Part shown: piece by piece, positions 21,698-30,552 of the stretch
Layout: each line of letters starts with the position of its first letter
How positions within the stretch are numbered: position 1 is the stretch's first letter
Assembly (NCBI GenBank): GCA_902537055.1
Contig: CACAZW010000001.1
Coordinates: 62,001 to 126,000, forward strand
Source: an uncultured Pelagibacteraceae bacterium
GTDB taxonomy: Bacteria > Pseudomonadota > Alphaproteobacteria > Pelagibacterales > Pelagibacteraceae
Length of the DNA stretch: 64,000 nucleotides
Direction of reading: 5' to 3'
Notes under the pieces: model-generated
Database searches by the model: none
The model's input: the letters and a program-made list of their open reading frames with translations, nothing else
Told to the model about the DNA's origin: nothing
Made by a program: the position numbers and the translations under genes

Positions 21698-22478
21698 AAT
21701 TATTCCAAATAAAAAAAATATAGGTGCAGAATTAATCTGTGATTTAAATAAAATTAATGATTCTACATTAAAAAAAATAAAATCTGCACTCTCAAAATAT
21801 GGGATGATTTATTTTAGAAACCAAAAATTAAATTCTGATCATTATATAAAGTTTGCAAAAAAATTTGGAAAGCTTGCAAACTATCCAAGACTTAAAGGAT
21901 TGAATAAAAAATATCCTCAAATAACTGTTGTTCAAAGAAAATCTACTGATAAAGGACCTAGTTTTGGTGAGCAATTTCACACAGATTCTATTTATACTAA
22001 AAAGCCCCCTAGATTTACAATGTTGTTATCTAAATTAGTTCCAAAAAAAGGTCAGGCAAACACAGATTTTTGCTCTCAATATTTAGCTTATCAAAAATTA
22101 CCAGCCAGTTTCAAAAAAAAGTTTAAAAACGAAAAATGTATATTTTCATCAGAAGGTCCTATTTCTGTAACAAGATTAGAGCGAGAGAAAGAAAAGGGGA
22201 AAAAAGCTAAAGAGCTTATTTCAAAGCATAAATTAATAAGAAAAATAAATAGTAAATATACTTTATATTGTAGTCCAGGGCATTTTATTCGATTTAATAA
22301 TAGTAAAATTGATAAAAAATTAAAAACTTATTTATTTAAACACCAATTAAAAAAAAGTTTTCAATATTCTTTAGAATGGGAAAAGAACCAATTAGCTATT
22401 TGGGATAACAGATCTATGCTTCATCAAGCTACAGCCTTTAAAGGAGATAGAATTATGCATAGAATTACTGTCCAATAA
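21690..22478 (+). CDS. TauD/TfdA-family dioxygenase
   Basis: FHTDSIYTKKPPRFTMLLS (HxD) ... WDNRSMLHQATAFKGDRIMHRITV. Confidence 0.85.
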   Translation: MLKIIPNKKNIGAELICDLNKINDSTLKKIKSALSKYGMIYFRNQKLNSDHYIKFAKKFGKLANYPRLKGLNKKYPQITVVQRKSTDKGPSFGEQFHTDSIYTKKPPRFTMLLSKLVPKKGQANTDFCSQYLAYQKLPASFKKKFKNEKCIFSSEGPISVTRLEREKEKGKKAKELISKHKLIRKINSKYTLYCSPGHFIRFNNSKIDKKLKTYLFKHQLKKSFQYSLEWEKNQLAIWDNRSMLHQATAFKGDRIMHRITVQ

Positions 22479-23401
22479 TGTTTCAAGTATTTCTAGGCTT
22501 AACTCCATTTATAGGCATCACTCTTATTGGTTATATTTTAGGATATATTAAAATATTTGATTTACAAAAGGCTAGAATATTTAATTTATTTTCATTCTAT
22601 ATAGCGGTACCAGCTTTAATAATAAAACTAGTTGCACAAAGTGAAGTCAGAGAAATAGACGTATCTCAAATTTCATCCTATTTTTTAATGCAGTTAACAA
22701 GTGGAATATTTGCTTTTTTATTAACTAAAAATACTTTTAAAAGATCTATGCAGGAGTCTATTATTTGGGCTTTAACTGTTGCTTTATCCAATCACGTAAT
22801 ATTAGTTTTACCTATTGCAGAAATATTTTTTGCAGGAAGTACGATAACTCAAATATCAGGTATTATTTTAATGGATAGTGTAGTTTTATTATCAATAATT
22901 AGTTTTTTTTTAGAGCTTACTGTTAAAAAAAGAATTAAATTATTTCAGTTTTTAAGAAATTTAATATTAAATCCAATGATATTAGCAATATTAATTGGAT
23001 TGATTATAAGAATTTCAAAGATCAATATAGACGAAACACCATTTGAGTATATTCTTCAAAGACTAGCAGCATGTGTGATGCCCGTTGGTTTATTTGCAAT
23101 TGGTATCATTCTATCTTTTTATTCAAAACAAGTTTTCAATAAATTAACAATCACTATTTCAATATTAAAATTAGTTATATCTCCGACGATATTACTAATT
23201 TTAGGGTACACATTCTTTAGCTTATCAAATCCAACGAACTTTGCTGGGGCTTTGTTAGTTAGTGTTGGTCCATGTGGAGCTACCTCAATAGTCATGTGCT
23301 CTGCATATAATGTAAGCCCAGAAAATATCATTAAGGCAATATTTATATCTACATTTGCTTCAATATTTACCTTTTTATTTACTATAAATTTATTAAATTA
23401 A
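22478..23401 (+). CDS. AEC (auxin efflux carrier)-family transporter
   Basis: Polytopic; VGPCGATSIVMCSAYNVSPENIIKAIFISTFAS. Confidence 0.85.
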   Translation: MFQVFLGLTPFIGITLIGYILGYIKIFDLQKARIFNLFSFYIAVPALIIKLVAQSEVREIDVSQISSYFLMQLTSGIFAFLLTKNTFKRSMQESIIWALTVALSNHVILVLPIAEIFFAGSTITQISGIILMDSVVLLSIISFFLELTVKKRIKLFQFLRNLILNPMILAILIGLIIRISKINIDETPFEYILQRLAACVMPVGLFAIGIILSFYSKQVFNKLTITISILKLVISPTILLILGYTFFSLSNPTNFAGALLVSVGPCGATSIVMCSAYNVSPENIIKAIFISTFASIFTFLFTINLLN

Positions 23402-23405
23402 AATT

Positions 23406-23855
23406 ATGTTTAAAAAAATATTTAGTGTAGTTTTTATTTTTCTTTTTTTGTCATCGATCTCGATAGCCAAAGATAAAATAGATGAAACCATTGATAAAAC
23501 TACTGATTTTTTAAAATCAATATCTAAGAAAAGTTTGAATAAATCACAAACAGCAGAGTTTTTGAACAATTATGCAATAACATTAGAAGATGAAAGAAAT
23601 CAAGGTGTTGTAACATATATATTTGATGAAAAAAATTATAAAAGATACCAAGATGGAAAAGTGATTTCTGAGGATGGATGGAGATTTACAAACTTAGGTA
23701 AGTTAAGAGTTTTTTCAGGAGATATCAAATTAACATGGAAATTTAAACTTGATAAGCAAAATGTGATAGTAATTAAAACTAAATTCCAACCACTTGGAAA
23801 AGAATATCCTTTTACTTATCAATTAAAAGAAAAGTTTTTTGAACAAATAAATTAA
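23406..23855 (+). CDS. Hypothetical secreted protein
   Basis: ORF 149 aa with signal peptide. Confidence 0.6.
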   Translation: MFKKIFSVVFIFLFLSSISIAKDKIDETIDKTTDFLKSISKKSLNKSQTAEFLNNYAITLEDERNQGVVTYIFDEKNYKRYQDGKVISEDGWRFTNLGKLRVFSGDIKLTWKFKLDKQNVIVIKTKFQPLGKEYPFTYQLKEKFFEQIN

Positions 23856-23969
23856 ATGTCAAAAAGATATAGTGGAAAATCATTTAAAGACTCTAGTGTG
23901 ATGAAAAAAGCTAAACTTTCTTTGAAGGAAAAAAGAAAAATTAAAAAAAATAAGAAAAAAAACAAGTGA
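23856..23969 (+). CDS. Small very basic protein (37 aa)
   Basis: ATG directly after preceding TAA; MSKRYSGKSFKDSSVMKKAKLSLKEKRKIKKNKKKNK*. Confidence 0.4.
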   Translation: MSKRYSGKSFKDSSVMKKAKLSLKEKRKIKKNKKKNK

Positions 23970-23971
23970 AG

Positions 23972-23990
23972 TCTTGTTTGCACCAAAAAA
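23972..23990 (+). repeat. Imperfect 19-bp direct repeat, left copy
   Basis: TCTTGTTTGCACCAAAAAA; 18/19 match to 25391..25409. Confidence 0.55.
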
Positions 23991-24029
23991 AACAAAAAAT
24001 AACAAAAAAAACAAAATTAATTTCTAATT

Positions 24030-24177
24030 TTATAAGTGTTGTTCTTTGTGGTGTTCCTCTATAGTGTTGAGTTCAGCCTATAATTTAAATTCTCAAAATA
24101 TAATAAAAGCTATTTTTATCTCTACATTTGAATCAATAGGTACTATATTTTTTGCAATAAAATATTTATTATTTTAA
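24030..24177 (+). pseudogene. C-terminal relic of an AEC-family transporter gene
   Basis: Conceptual ISVVLCGVPL / frameshift / LSSAYNLNSQNIIKAIFISTFESIGTIFFAIKYLLF* aligns with VSVGPCGATSIVMCSAYNVSPENIIKAIFISTFASIFTFLFTINLLN* of 22478..23401. Confidence 0.8.
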
Positions 24178-24183
24178 AAAAAA

Positions 24184-25338
24184 GTGAAAAAGTTTATAGC
24201 AATCTTATTGCTTAGTTTTTTTCTGCACGAAACTTCCAATGCAGAAATTAAAGAAGCGGGAAAAGACAATTCTCTATTATGCACTATTGGAGCATTAGAA
24301 GCTTACAATGAAGGCTTACAGTATTTAGAAAAAAATCCTAAAAAAAATGTTGTTGTATACCTGGCTTGTAACGCACCCAATTATACCTGGAATTGGCGAA
24401 AAGGTAGTAATTTAGAAAAAATACATAAAAAATCATTTAAAGAATGTACAAAACTTTCAAAAAAACAAGGTAATGGAAAATGTTATTTGTTTTCCATAAA
24501 TGAAAAAATTGTTTGGGAATTGTCAAATGATAAAATGAAAAATTTGATTAAAATAAATTCAAAAAAATTACGAGCTCTGGTAAACCCAAAAGCAAAACCA
24601 ATATTCAGTGATGAAAAAATGAGTGAATTTGAAAAAAATATAATAAAAAAAACAGATCCAACAAGTTTTTTAAAGTTGGAATTTATCGGTCGTAAAAATT
24701 TAAAGATGGAAGAGAGCGATCCGTTAAATTTAATTTTATATGAAAATGTTTATATTTATAAAGCTTTCTATAAAAATAATCATGAGATTACACTTAGATT
24801 ACATCCCAAATTTAATGAAAAAAAAGCTAATGATATTGCCTACAGTCTTTCATATGCGATTGGACAACTCCCATATTTTTTAACGAAAAGTTATAACAAG
24901 GCTAATATTTTTAAAAATAAGATTTATTCTATAGACGATAAGAAAAAAAAATTACCAGCTTCGGCAAAAGCAGCTCCGAATGGAATACTTATTATTGATG
25001 TTACATCAGATGTATCCAATCCTAGCAAACCCTATTTTCAAGAAACTCTTGTACACGAAGCAGGACATTTTGTTTTCAGAGCAATTTCGTATTCTGAAGA
25101 TTTTAAGTTTACAAGAAACCAAGATTCAAAATTTATTTCAAAATATGCTACAACAAATATTGACGAAGATCTTGCAGAGTCTGTTGTTGCGTGGGTTGGA
25201 TTAAGGTGTAAGCCAGATAGAATAAAAAAAATTTATTTTAAAAAAGTATCAGAGGGAATTAAAAACCGACTAAAATTTATTGATAATTATGCAAATGATA
25301 AAGCAGTTGATACTTATCCGATGAAATGTGATTACTAA
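24184..25338 (+). CDS. Secreted zincin-like protein (HEAGH), paralog of C-terminal half of 45880..47574
   Basis: GTG start, signal peptide ending ETSNAE; ETLVHEAGHFVFRA; DLAESVVAWVGLRCKPDRIKK. Confidence 0.7.
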   Translation: MKKFIAILLLSFFLHETSNAEIKEAGKDNSLLCTIGALEAYNEGLQYLEKNPKKNVVVYLACNAPNYTWNWRKGSNLEKIHKKSFKECTKLSKKQGNGKCYLFSINEKIVWELSNDKMKNLIKINSKKLRALVNPKAKPIFSDEKMSEFEKNIIKKTDPTSFLKLEFIGRKNLKMEESDPLNLILYENVYIYKAFYKNNHEITLRLHPKFNEKKANDIAYSLSYAIGQLPYFLTKSYNKANIFKNKIYSIDDKKKKLPASAKAAPNGILIIDVTSDVSNPSKPYFQETLVHEAGHFVFRAISYSEDFKFTRNQDSKFISKYATTNIDEDLAESVVAWVGLRCKPDRIKKIYFKKVSEGIKNRLKFIDNYANDKAVDTYPMKCDY

Positions 25339-25349
25339 ATGAAAAAAAG

Positions 25350-25382
25350 TGATCACAATCTGATCACACTCAGATCAGAAAT
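25350..25382 (+). repeat. Three 11-bp tandem units
   Basis: TGATCACAATC TGATCACACTC AGATCAGAAAT. Confidence 0.5.
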
Positions 25383-25390
25383 TACATAAA

Positions 25391-25409
25391 TCTTGTTTGC
25401 ATCAAAAAA
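25391..25409 (+). repeat. Imperfect 19-bp direct repeat, right copy
   Basis: TCTTGTTTGCATCAAAAAA. Confidence 0.55.
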
Positions 25410-25439
25410 TAAAAGTAGTATAAACCAACAATTATTTAC

Positions 25440-25516
25440 GGCGGGGTAGCTCAGTTGGTTAGAGCGCGGGACTCATAAGCCCGAGGTCAGTGGTTCGATC
25501 CCACTTCCCGCTACCA
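25440..25516 (+). tRNA. tRNA-Met (CAT), encoded CCA
   Basis: GGCGGGGTAGCTCAGTTGGTTAGAGCGCGGGACTCATAAGCCCGAGGTCAGTGGTTCGATCCCACTTCCCGCTACCA folds as cloverleaf; Met vs Ile2 (lysidine) not resolvable by eye. Confidence 0.93.
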
Positions 25517-25594
25517 AAATAAAGAATTTGATATAAGAAATCAGTATCTGTTTCTAGATATGAATTAGTTTTCTTAAGAAATTAAATCTGCAAA

Positions 25595-26122
25595 TTAGTG
25601 ACCTGGAAAATCTAAAAGGTTTTCAACACGATATCCCTTTTTAATTAGATTATCTGTACCACCTAAGTCAAAAAGATTTATTACAAAAATAAAACCAGCT
25701 ACTTTACTTTTTGATATTTCAATTAATTGACCAGCTGCTTCTGCTGTACCACCAGTAGCAATTAAATCATCAATTATTAAAACTTTGTCACCTTCGTCAA
25801 ATGAGTCTTTATGGACTTCTATAGTAGCTGTTCCATACTCTAGTTCAAAATCAACTGAATGAACTTCACTAGGTAATTTATCTTTTTTTCTTAACATTAT
25901 AAACGGCTTGTCCAAAATATAAGAAATTGCAGAAGCAAAAACAAAGCCTCTAGATTCAACAGCAGCAATTTTATCAAACTGAAACTTTTTTGATCTTTCA
26001 ACGATTTGATTTATGCACTCTTTAAAGGCTTTTTCATTTTTTATGAGTGTTGTAATATCTCTGAACAAAATTCCTTTTTTGGGATAATCATGAATTGATC
26101 TAATATGTTCTTTTAAATCCAT
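25595..26122 (-). CDS. apt: Adenine phosphoribosyltransferase
   Basis: FRDITTLIKNEKAF, PFIMLRKKDKLPSEVHS, VLIIDDLIATGGTAEA. Confidence 0.95.
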   Translation of the reverse strand: MDLKEHIRSIHDYPKKGILFRDITTLIKNEKAFKECINQIVERSKKFQFDKIAAVESRGFVFASAISYILDKPFIMLRKKDKLPSEVHSVDFELEYGTATIEVHKDSFDEGDKVLIIDDLIATGGTAEAAGQLIEISKSKVAGFIFVINLFDLGGTDNLIKKGYRVENLLDFPGH

Positions 26123-26160
26123 TATTATTATATAACTACTATAATAGGTTGACTTTATAT

Positions 26161-26982
26161 ATGATTATAAAAAATTCTTATTTAATTAACGCTTTCAAAA
26201 TACTTTTATTTTTAATTATTTTAGAAGGTCTTATTTGTCAACCAAATATTGGTAGATTGGGAATTACGGACATTAATGGTGGAAATATATATAAGGTTTT
26301 TATTACTGACAATTTGAAATTTTCAACATTTGATTTTTGTCAAGAAAATTATTTTTTTTCTAATTTTTGGGCAGAGAATGGTTTTGTTGAAAACATGCAA
26401 TCATTGTTTTTATTTATTTCAATTATCCTACTTTTTAAAGCACGAATGAAATTTTTACAGAATAACATAATTAGCCTTTTTTTAATAATTAAAATATTTG
26501 CTTTAATATATTATTTAGGAGAAGAGATAAGTTGGGGCCAGCATTTTTTTAAATGGGGTACAAGTGAATGGTTTAAAATTCATAACAATCAAGATGAAAC
26601 TAACTTGCACAATATTTCAAATCTTTTTGATCAATTACCTAGAACACTAGTTATGATATGGTGTACTTTAGTTGTTCCATTAACACTTTTTTTGATTAAT
26701 CGTATAAAGATAAATAAAGACATTCTCAAAATTCTTTGTCCAGATAGAAAACTATTAATAATCTCTATTATTCTAATTACTATTATTGTCCCAGATTTAT
26801 TGATTGATAAATTTAATTTACATCCAGGCTGGACTGATGTAGATGGATCCCGTTTAAATAATTATTCATATTTTTATGATATGATATCGTTAAATTTTAT
26901 TAGGTTGTCAGAATTGCAGGAATTTGTTTTTTCTTACTATTTCTTCATCTATTCAAATTCATTTAAAAATAAAAATATATAA
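26161..26982 (+). CDS. Hypothetical integral membrane protein
   Basis: Polytopic; YYLGEEISWGQHFFKWGT motif; ATG at 26161 preferred over listed 26149. Confidence 0.6.
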   Translation: MIIKNSYLINAFKILLFLIILEGLICQPNIGRLGITDINGGNIYKVFITDNLKFSTFDFCQENYFFSNFWAENGFVENMQSLFLFISIILLFKARMKFLQNNIISLFLIIKIFALIYYLGEEISWGQHFFKWGTSEWFKIHNNQDETNLHNISNLFDQLPRTLVMIWCTLVVPLTLFLINRIKINKDILKILCPDRKLLIISIILITIIVPDLLIDKFNLHPGWTDVDGSRLNNYSYFYDMISLNFIRLSELQEFVFSYYFFIYSNSFKNKNI

Positions 26983-27001
26983 ATTATAATTATTAATTTT
27001 C

Positions 27002-27874
27002 ATGAAAAAAAATAAATTAGCAATAATTGGTGGAAGTGGCCTTTATGATGTGGAAGAGTTAAAAAATAGAGAATTATTAAACTTAGATACTCCCTGGGGA
27101 AAGCCGTCTGATCAAATTTTAAAGTTTAATTATAAAGATAAAGAAGTTTATTTTTTACCAAGACATGGAAAAGGTCATTTTATATCTCCTTCTAAAATAA
27201 ACTTTAGAGCAAATATTGATGCTCTTAAACAACTAGGTATCACAGACATTGTTTCTGTTTCAGCAGTAGGATCTTTAAAAGAAGATCTACCTCCAGGTAA
27301 ATTTGTTATCGTTGATCAGTTCATTGATAGAACTTTTGCGAGAAACAAAACTTTTTTTGATGATGAAATTGTTGCGCATGTATCAATGGCACATCCAACT
27401 TCAAATGGGCTGATGAATGCTTGCGAAGATGCTATTAAAAAAGAAAATATACCTTATCAAAGAGGTGGAACTTATGTTGTAATGGAAGGTCCACAATTCT
27501 CTACATTAGCTGAGTCAAATCTATATAGATCATGGAAAGCAGATGTTATTGGAATGACAAATATGCCAGAAGCTAAACTAGCAAGAGAAGCAGAAATTAG
27601 ATATGCTTCAGTTTCTATGGTGACAGACTATGATTGCTGGCATCCAGATCATGAAAATGTTGACGTTCAACAAGTTATAAAAGTACTCTTAGATAATGCT
27701 GCAAAAGCAAAAAATATGATTAAAAATTTGATAGATAACTTTGAAAATCATATTGATCCTAATGACCCAACTAATAATTGTTTAGATGTAGCAATAATTA
27801 CTGCTTCAGAAAAAAGAACACAAAAAACTAAAGACAAATTAAAAACAATTGCAGGAAGGGTACTTAATAAATGA
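27002..27874 (+). CDS. mtnP: S-methyl-5'-thioadenosine phosphorylase
   Basis: IIGGSGLYDVEEL, PRHGKGH, VMEGPQFSTLAESNLYR, GMTNMPEAKLAREAE. Confidence 0.95.
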   Translation: MKKNKLAIIGGSGLYDVEELKNRELLNLDTPWGKPSDQILKFNYKDKEVYFLPRHGKGHFISPSKINFRANIDALKQLGITDIVSVSAVGSLKEDLPPGKFVIVDQFIDRTFARNKTFFDDEIVAHVSMAHPTSNGLMNACEDAIKKENIPYQRGGTYVVMEGPQFSTLAESNLYRSWKADVIGMTNMPEAKLAREAEIRYASVSMVTDYDCWHPDHENVDVQQVIKVLLDNAAKAKNMIKNLIDNFENHIDPNDPTNNCLDVAIITASEKRTQKTKDKLKTIAGRVLNK

Positions 27875-28845
27875 AAAAAATTTTAGGGATCGTGGTTATT
27901 AGTTTATTGTTAATCAGTAATGTTTATTCTAAAACAATAGTGGTAAAAGCTAATCCAGAAAAAGGTTTTAATTTTCCTTATTTATTAAAAACTTCAAAAA
28001 AAACTGTTGATGCTAATTACATAGTAGTAGAGTCAAATAACACTGGTAGTGATTATTCAATTAAAGGCATGACTAGTAAAGCTAAAAAATCTTTGAGTTG
28101 GGTTTTAGGCTCAAGTATTTCAAAAAAACTGAATTACCCAATGTTAATGCCTGTTTTTCCATTCGGCACTTCGGCACTAATGCAAAATAAATATTATTTT
28201 CCTCAATTAGACAGCGATGTTCTAAAAATAGATAAAGATAAATATAGAAGAATTGATTTACAGTTAATTGCAATGATTGATGACGCAAGAGAAAAATTAT
28301 TGAAAGAAAATAATCAAAATATTAATGAAAAAGTGATTATGGTAGGATTTTCATCATCATCTTTATTTTCTGCAAGATTTACTTTTTTACATCCAGATAG
28401 AGTTTCAGTAGCTATAGGTGGAGGAATAGGAGGCTTATTACCTGTTCCAGCTGACAAAATTAATGGAATTGAAGCAATATATCCAATTGGAACATATGAT
28501 TTTGAAAATATTACTGGTACAAAATTTAATTTAGAAGAGTACAAAAAAACTCCACAATTTTACTATCAAGGCACAAAAGATAAATCAAATCCCTTTAGAA
28601 GAGGGGCTGAAGATTTAACAGATGAAGAATACAAAATTGTAAAAAAACTTTTTGTAGATGGTTTACCTTTTGGAGACAAACCTGTTTCTTTAAAAGTAAG
28701 CACTGTTATGTGGAATAATTCTCAAAAATATATTAATCAAATAGTAGATAATGTTAAATTTGAAAGTCCTAAAGGTTTAGGACATGAAATAACACCTAAA
28801 ATGATAAGAAAAAGTACAAAATTTATTAAAGAAAATTTAAAATAA
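27871..28845 (+). CDS. Secreted alpha/beta-hydrolase-like protein of unknown function
   Basis: Signal peptide; IMVGFSSSSLFSARFTFLHPDRVSVAIGGGIGG nucleophile-elbow-like; ATGA overlap with mtnP. Confidence 0.6.
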   Translation: MKKILGIVVISLLLISNVYSKTIVVKANPEKGFNFPYLLKTSKKTVDANYIVVESNNTGSDYSIKGMTSKAKKSLSWVLGSSISKKLNYPMLMPVFPFGTSALMQNKYYFPQLDSDVLKIDKDKYRRIDLQLIAMIDDAREKLLKENNQNINEKVIMVGFSSSSLFSARFTFLHPDRVSVAIGGGIGGLLPVPADKINGIEAIYPIGTYDFENITGTKFNLEEYKKTPQFYYQGTKDKSNPFRRGAEDLTDEEYKIVKKLFVDGLPFGDKPVSLKVSTVMWNNSQKYINQIVDNVKFESPKGLGHEITPKMIRKSTKFIKENLK

Positions 28846-29924
28846 TGAAAATTAATGGCGTTGAATATAAAACAATTTGGTTTGATGAAGAAAAACAAGT
28901 TGTAAAAATAATAGATCAAACAAAGCTTCCACATAAATTTGTAATAAAAGAATTAAGTTCAGTTAAAGATGCTATAAATGCTATCAAAACAATGGAAGTT
29001 CGAGGTGCACCATTAATTGGAGGAACGGCTGCATTTGGATTAGTTCTAGCTATTAAAGAAAATAACAATTTAGATTTTATAAAAAAAAGTTCAGAAGAAT
29101 TAGTTGCTTCTAGGCCAACGGCTATAAATCTTCAATGGGCAGTGCATAGAATGAACAATAAACTATCATTTGTTGAACCTGGAGATTTATTTAATGTTGC
29201 ACTCAAGGAAGCTAAAGAAATTTGTAAAGAGGATGAAGGATTTTGTGAAAGTATTGGTAAAAATGGATTAAATATTATTGAAGATATATATAATAAAAAA
29301 AAAGATACCGTAAATATTCTCACTCATTGTAATGCAGGTTGGTTAGCTACAATAGATTGGGGAACGGCAACTTCTCCTATTTATCACGCACATAAAAAAG
29401 GAATACCAATACATGTTTGGGTAGATGAAACTAGACCAAGAAATCAAGGAGCAAACCTTACATCATATGAACTTAATGAAGAAGAAATTCCTAATACAAT
29501 TATAGCAGATAATACAGGTGGAATATTAATGCAAAGAGGACAGGTTGATATGTGTATTGTTGGAACAGATAGAACATTATCTAATGGAGATGTGTGCAAT
29601 AAAATTGGTACATATTTAAAAGCTCTTGCAGCTCATGATAATAAAGTTCCTTTTTATGTTGCTTTACCAAGTTCAACGATAGATTGGAATTTAAAAAACT
29701 CTAAAGATATTCCAATAGAAGAAAGAGATCCAAAAGAACTTTCTCATGTAGATGGAATTAACAAAGATAATAAAGTTGATAAAGTTTTAATTTATCCAGA
29801 GAAAAGTAAATCATTAAATTTGGCTTTTGATGTAACTCCAGCTAAGTATGTTACAGCATTAATAACAGAAAAAGGAATATGCGAAGCCTCTACTGCAGGT
29901 TTAAATGGTCTCTTCAAAAACTAA
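28845..29924 (+). CDS. mtnA: S-methyl-5-thioribose-1-phosphate isomerase
   Basis: MEVRGAPLIGGTAAFG, ILTHCNAGWLATIDWGTA, HVWVDETRPRNQGANLTSYEL, VGTDRTLSNGDVCNKIGTY. Confidence 0.95.
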   Translation: MKINGVEYKTIWFDEEKQVVKIIDQTKLPHKFVIKELSSVKDAINAIKTMEVRGAPLIGGTAAFGLVLAIKENNNLDFIKKSSEELVASRPTAINLQWAVHRMNNKLSFVEPGDLFNVALKEAKEICKEDEGFCESIGKNGLNIIEDIYNKKKDTVNILTHCNAGWLATIDWGTATSPIYHAHKKGIPIHVWVDETRPRNQGANLTSYELNEEEIPNTIIADNTGGILMQRGQVDMCIVGTDRTLSNGDVCNKIGTYLKALAAHDNKVPFYVALPSSTIDWNLKNSKDIPIEERDPKELSHVDGINKDNKVDKVLIYPEKSKSLNLAFDVTPAKYVTALITEKGICEASTAGLNGLFKN

Positions 29925-30549
29925 TAAAAAGAAAAATGATGTTATTAAGTTTTCAAAAATGCTTAATGACAAAAAATTATCAGCTTTAAGATCCGGCAAT
30001 ATATCAGTCAGACATAAAAATGGTTTTCTTATTACCCCTTCAGGAAAAAAATACTCATCACTAAAAGTAAAAGATATAGTGTTTGTAAGTCTAGATGGAA
30101 AATATGAAAAAAAATATAAACCTTCGTCAGAATGGAGATTTCATCAAGATATTTATATCAAAAAGAAAGATGCACAAGCAATAGTTCATACACATTCAAC
30201 TAATGCAACAGCTCTATCTGTTCACAAAAAACCTATACCAGCTTTTCATTACATGGTTGCACTTGTGGGAGGTAATGATATTAAATGTGCAAAATACGCA
30301 ACTTATGGAACAAGAGAGCTTTCAAAAAACATTTTAAAAGCTTTGAATAATAGAAAAGCCTGTTTGATTGCAAATCACGGTCAGATTGCATTTGATAAAA
30401 ATCTACCTGATGCTTTTGAATTGGCACAAGAAGTTGAAAATTTGAGTTTACAGTATATAACCGCCCTTAAGCTTGGAAAGCCAAAAATTCTTTCTATAAA
30501 TGAAATGAATAAAGTTTTAAAAAAAGCTAAAGATTATAAAAGAGGTTAA
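29905..30549 (+). CDS. Class II aldolase/adducin-family protein
   Basis: GNISVRHKNGFLITPSGKKYSSL, AIVHTHSTNATALS, ANHGQIAFDKNL. Confidence 0.9.
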   Translation: MVSSKTNKKKNDVIKFSKMLNDKKLSALRSGNISVRHKNGFLITPSGKKYSSLKVKDIVFVSLDGKYEKKYKPSSEWRFHQDIYIKKKDAQAIVHTHSTNATALSVHKKPIPAFHYMVALVGGNDIKCAKYATYGTRELSKNILKALNNRKACLIANHGQIAFDKNLPDAFELAQEVENLSLQYITALKLGKPKILSINEMNKVLKKAKDYKRG

Positions 30550-30552
30550 TAG

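Noticed and set aside
23971-24020. A-rich run (CAAAAAAAACAAAAAATAACAAAAAAAAC) as a repeat element
   Set aside because: Simple A-rich sequence expected in this composition; only the adjacent TCTTGTTTGCA-containing 19-mer is kept.
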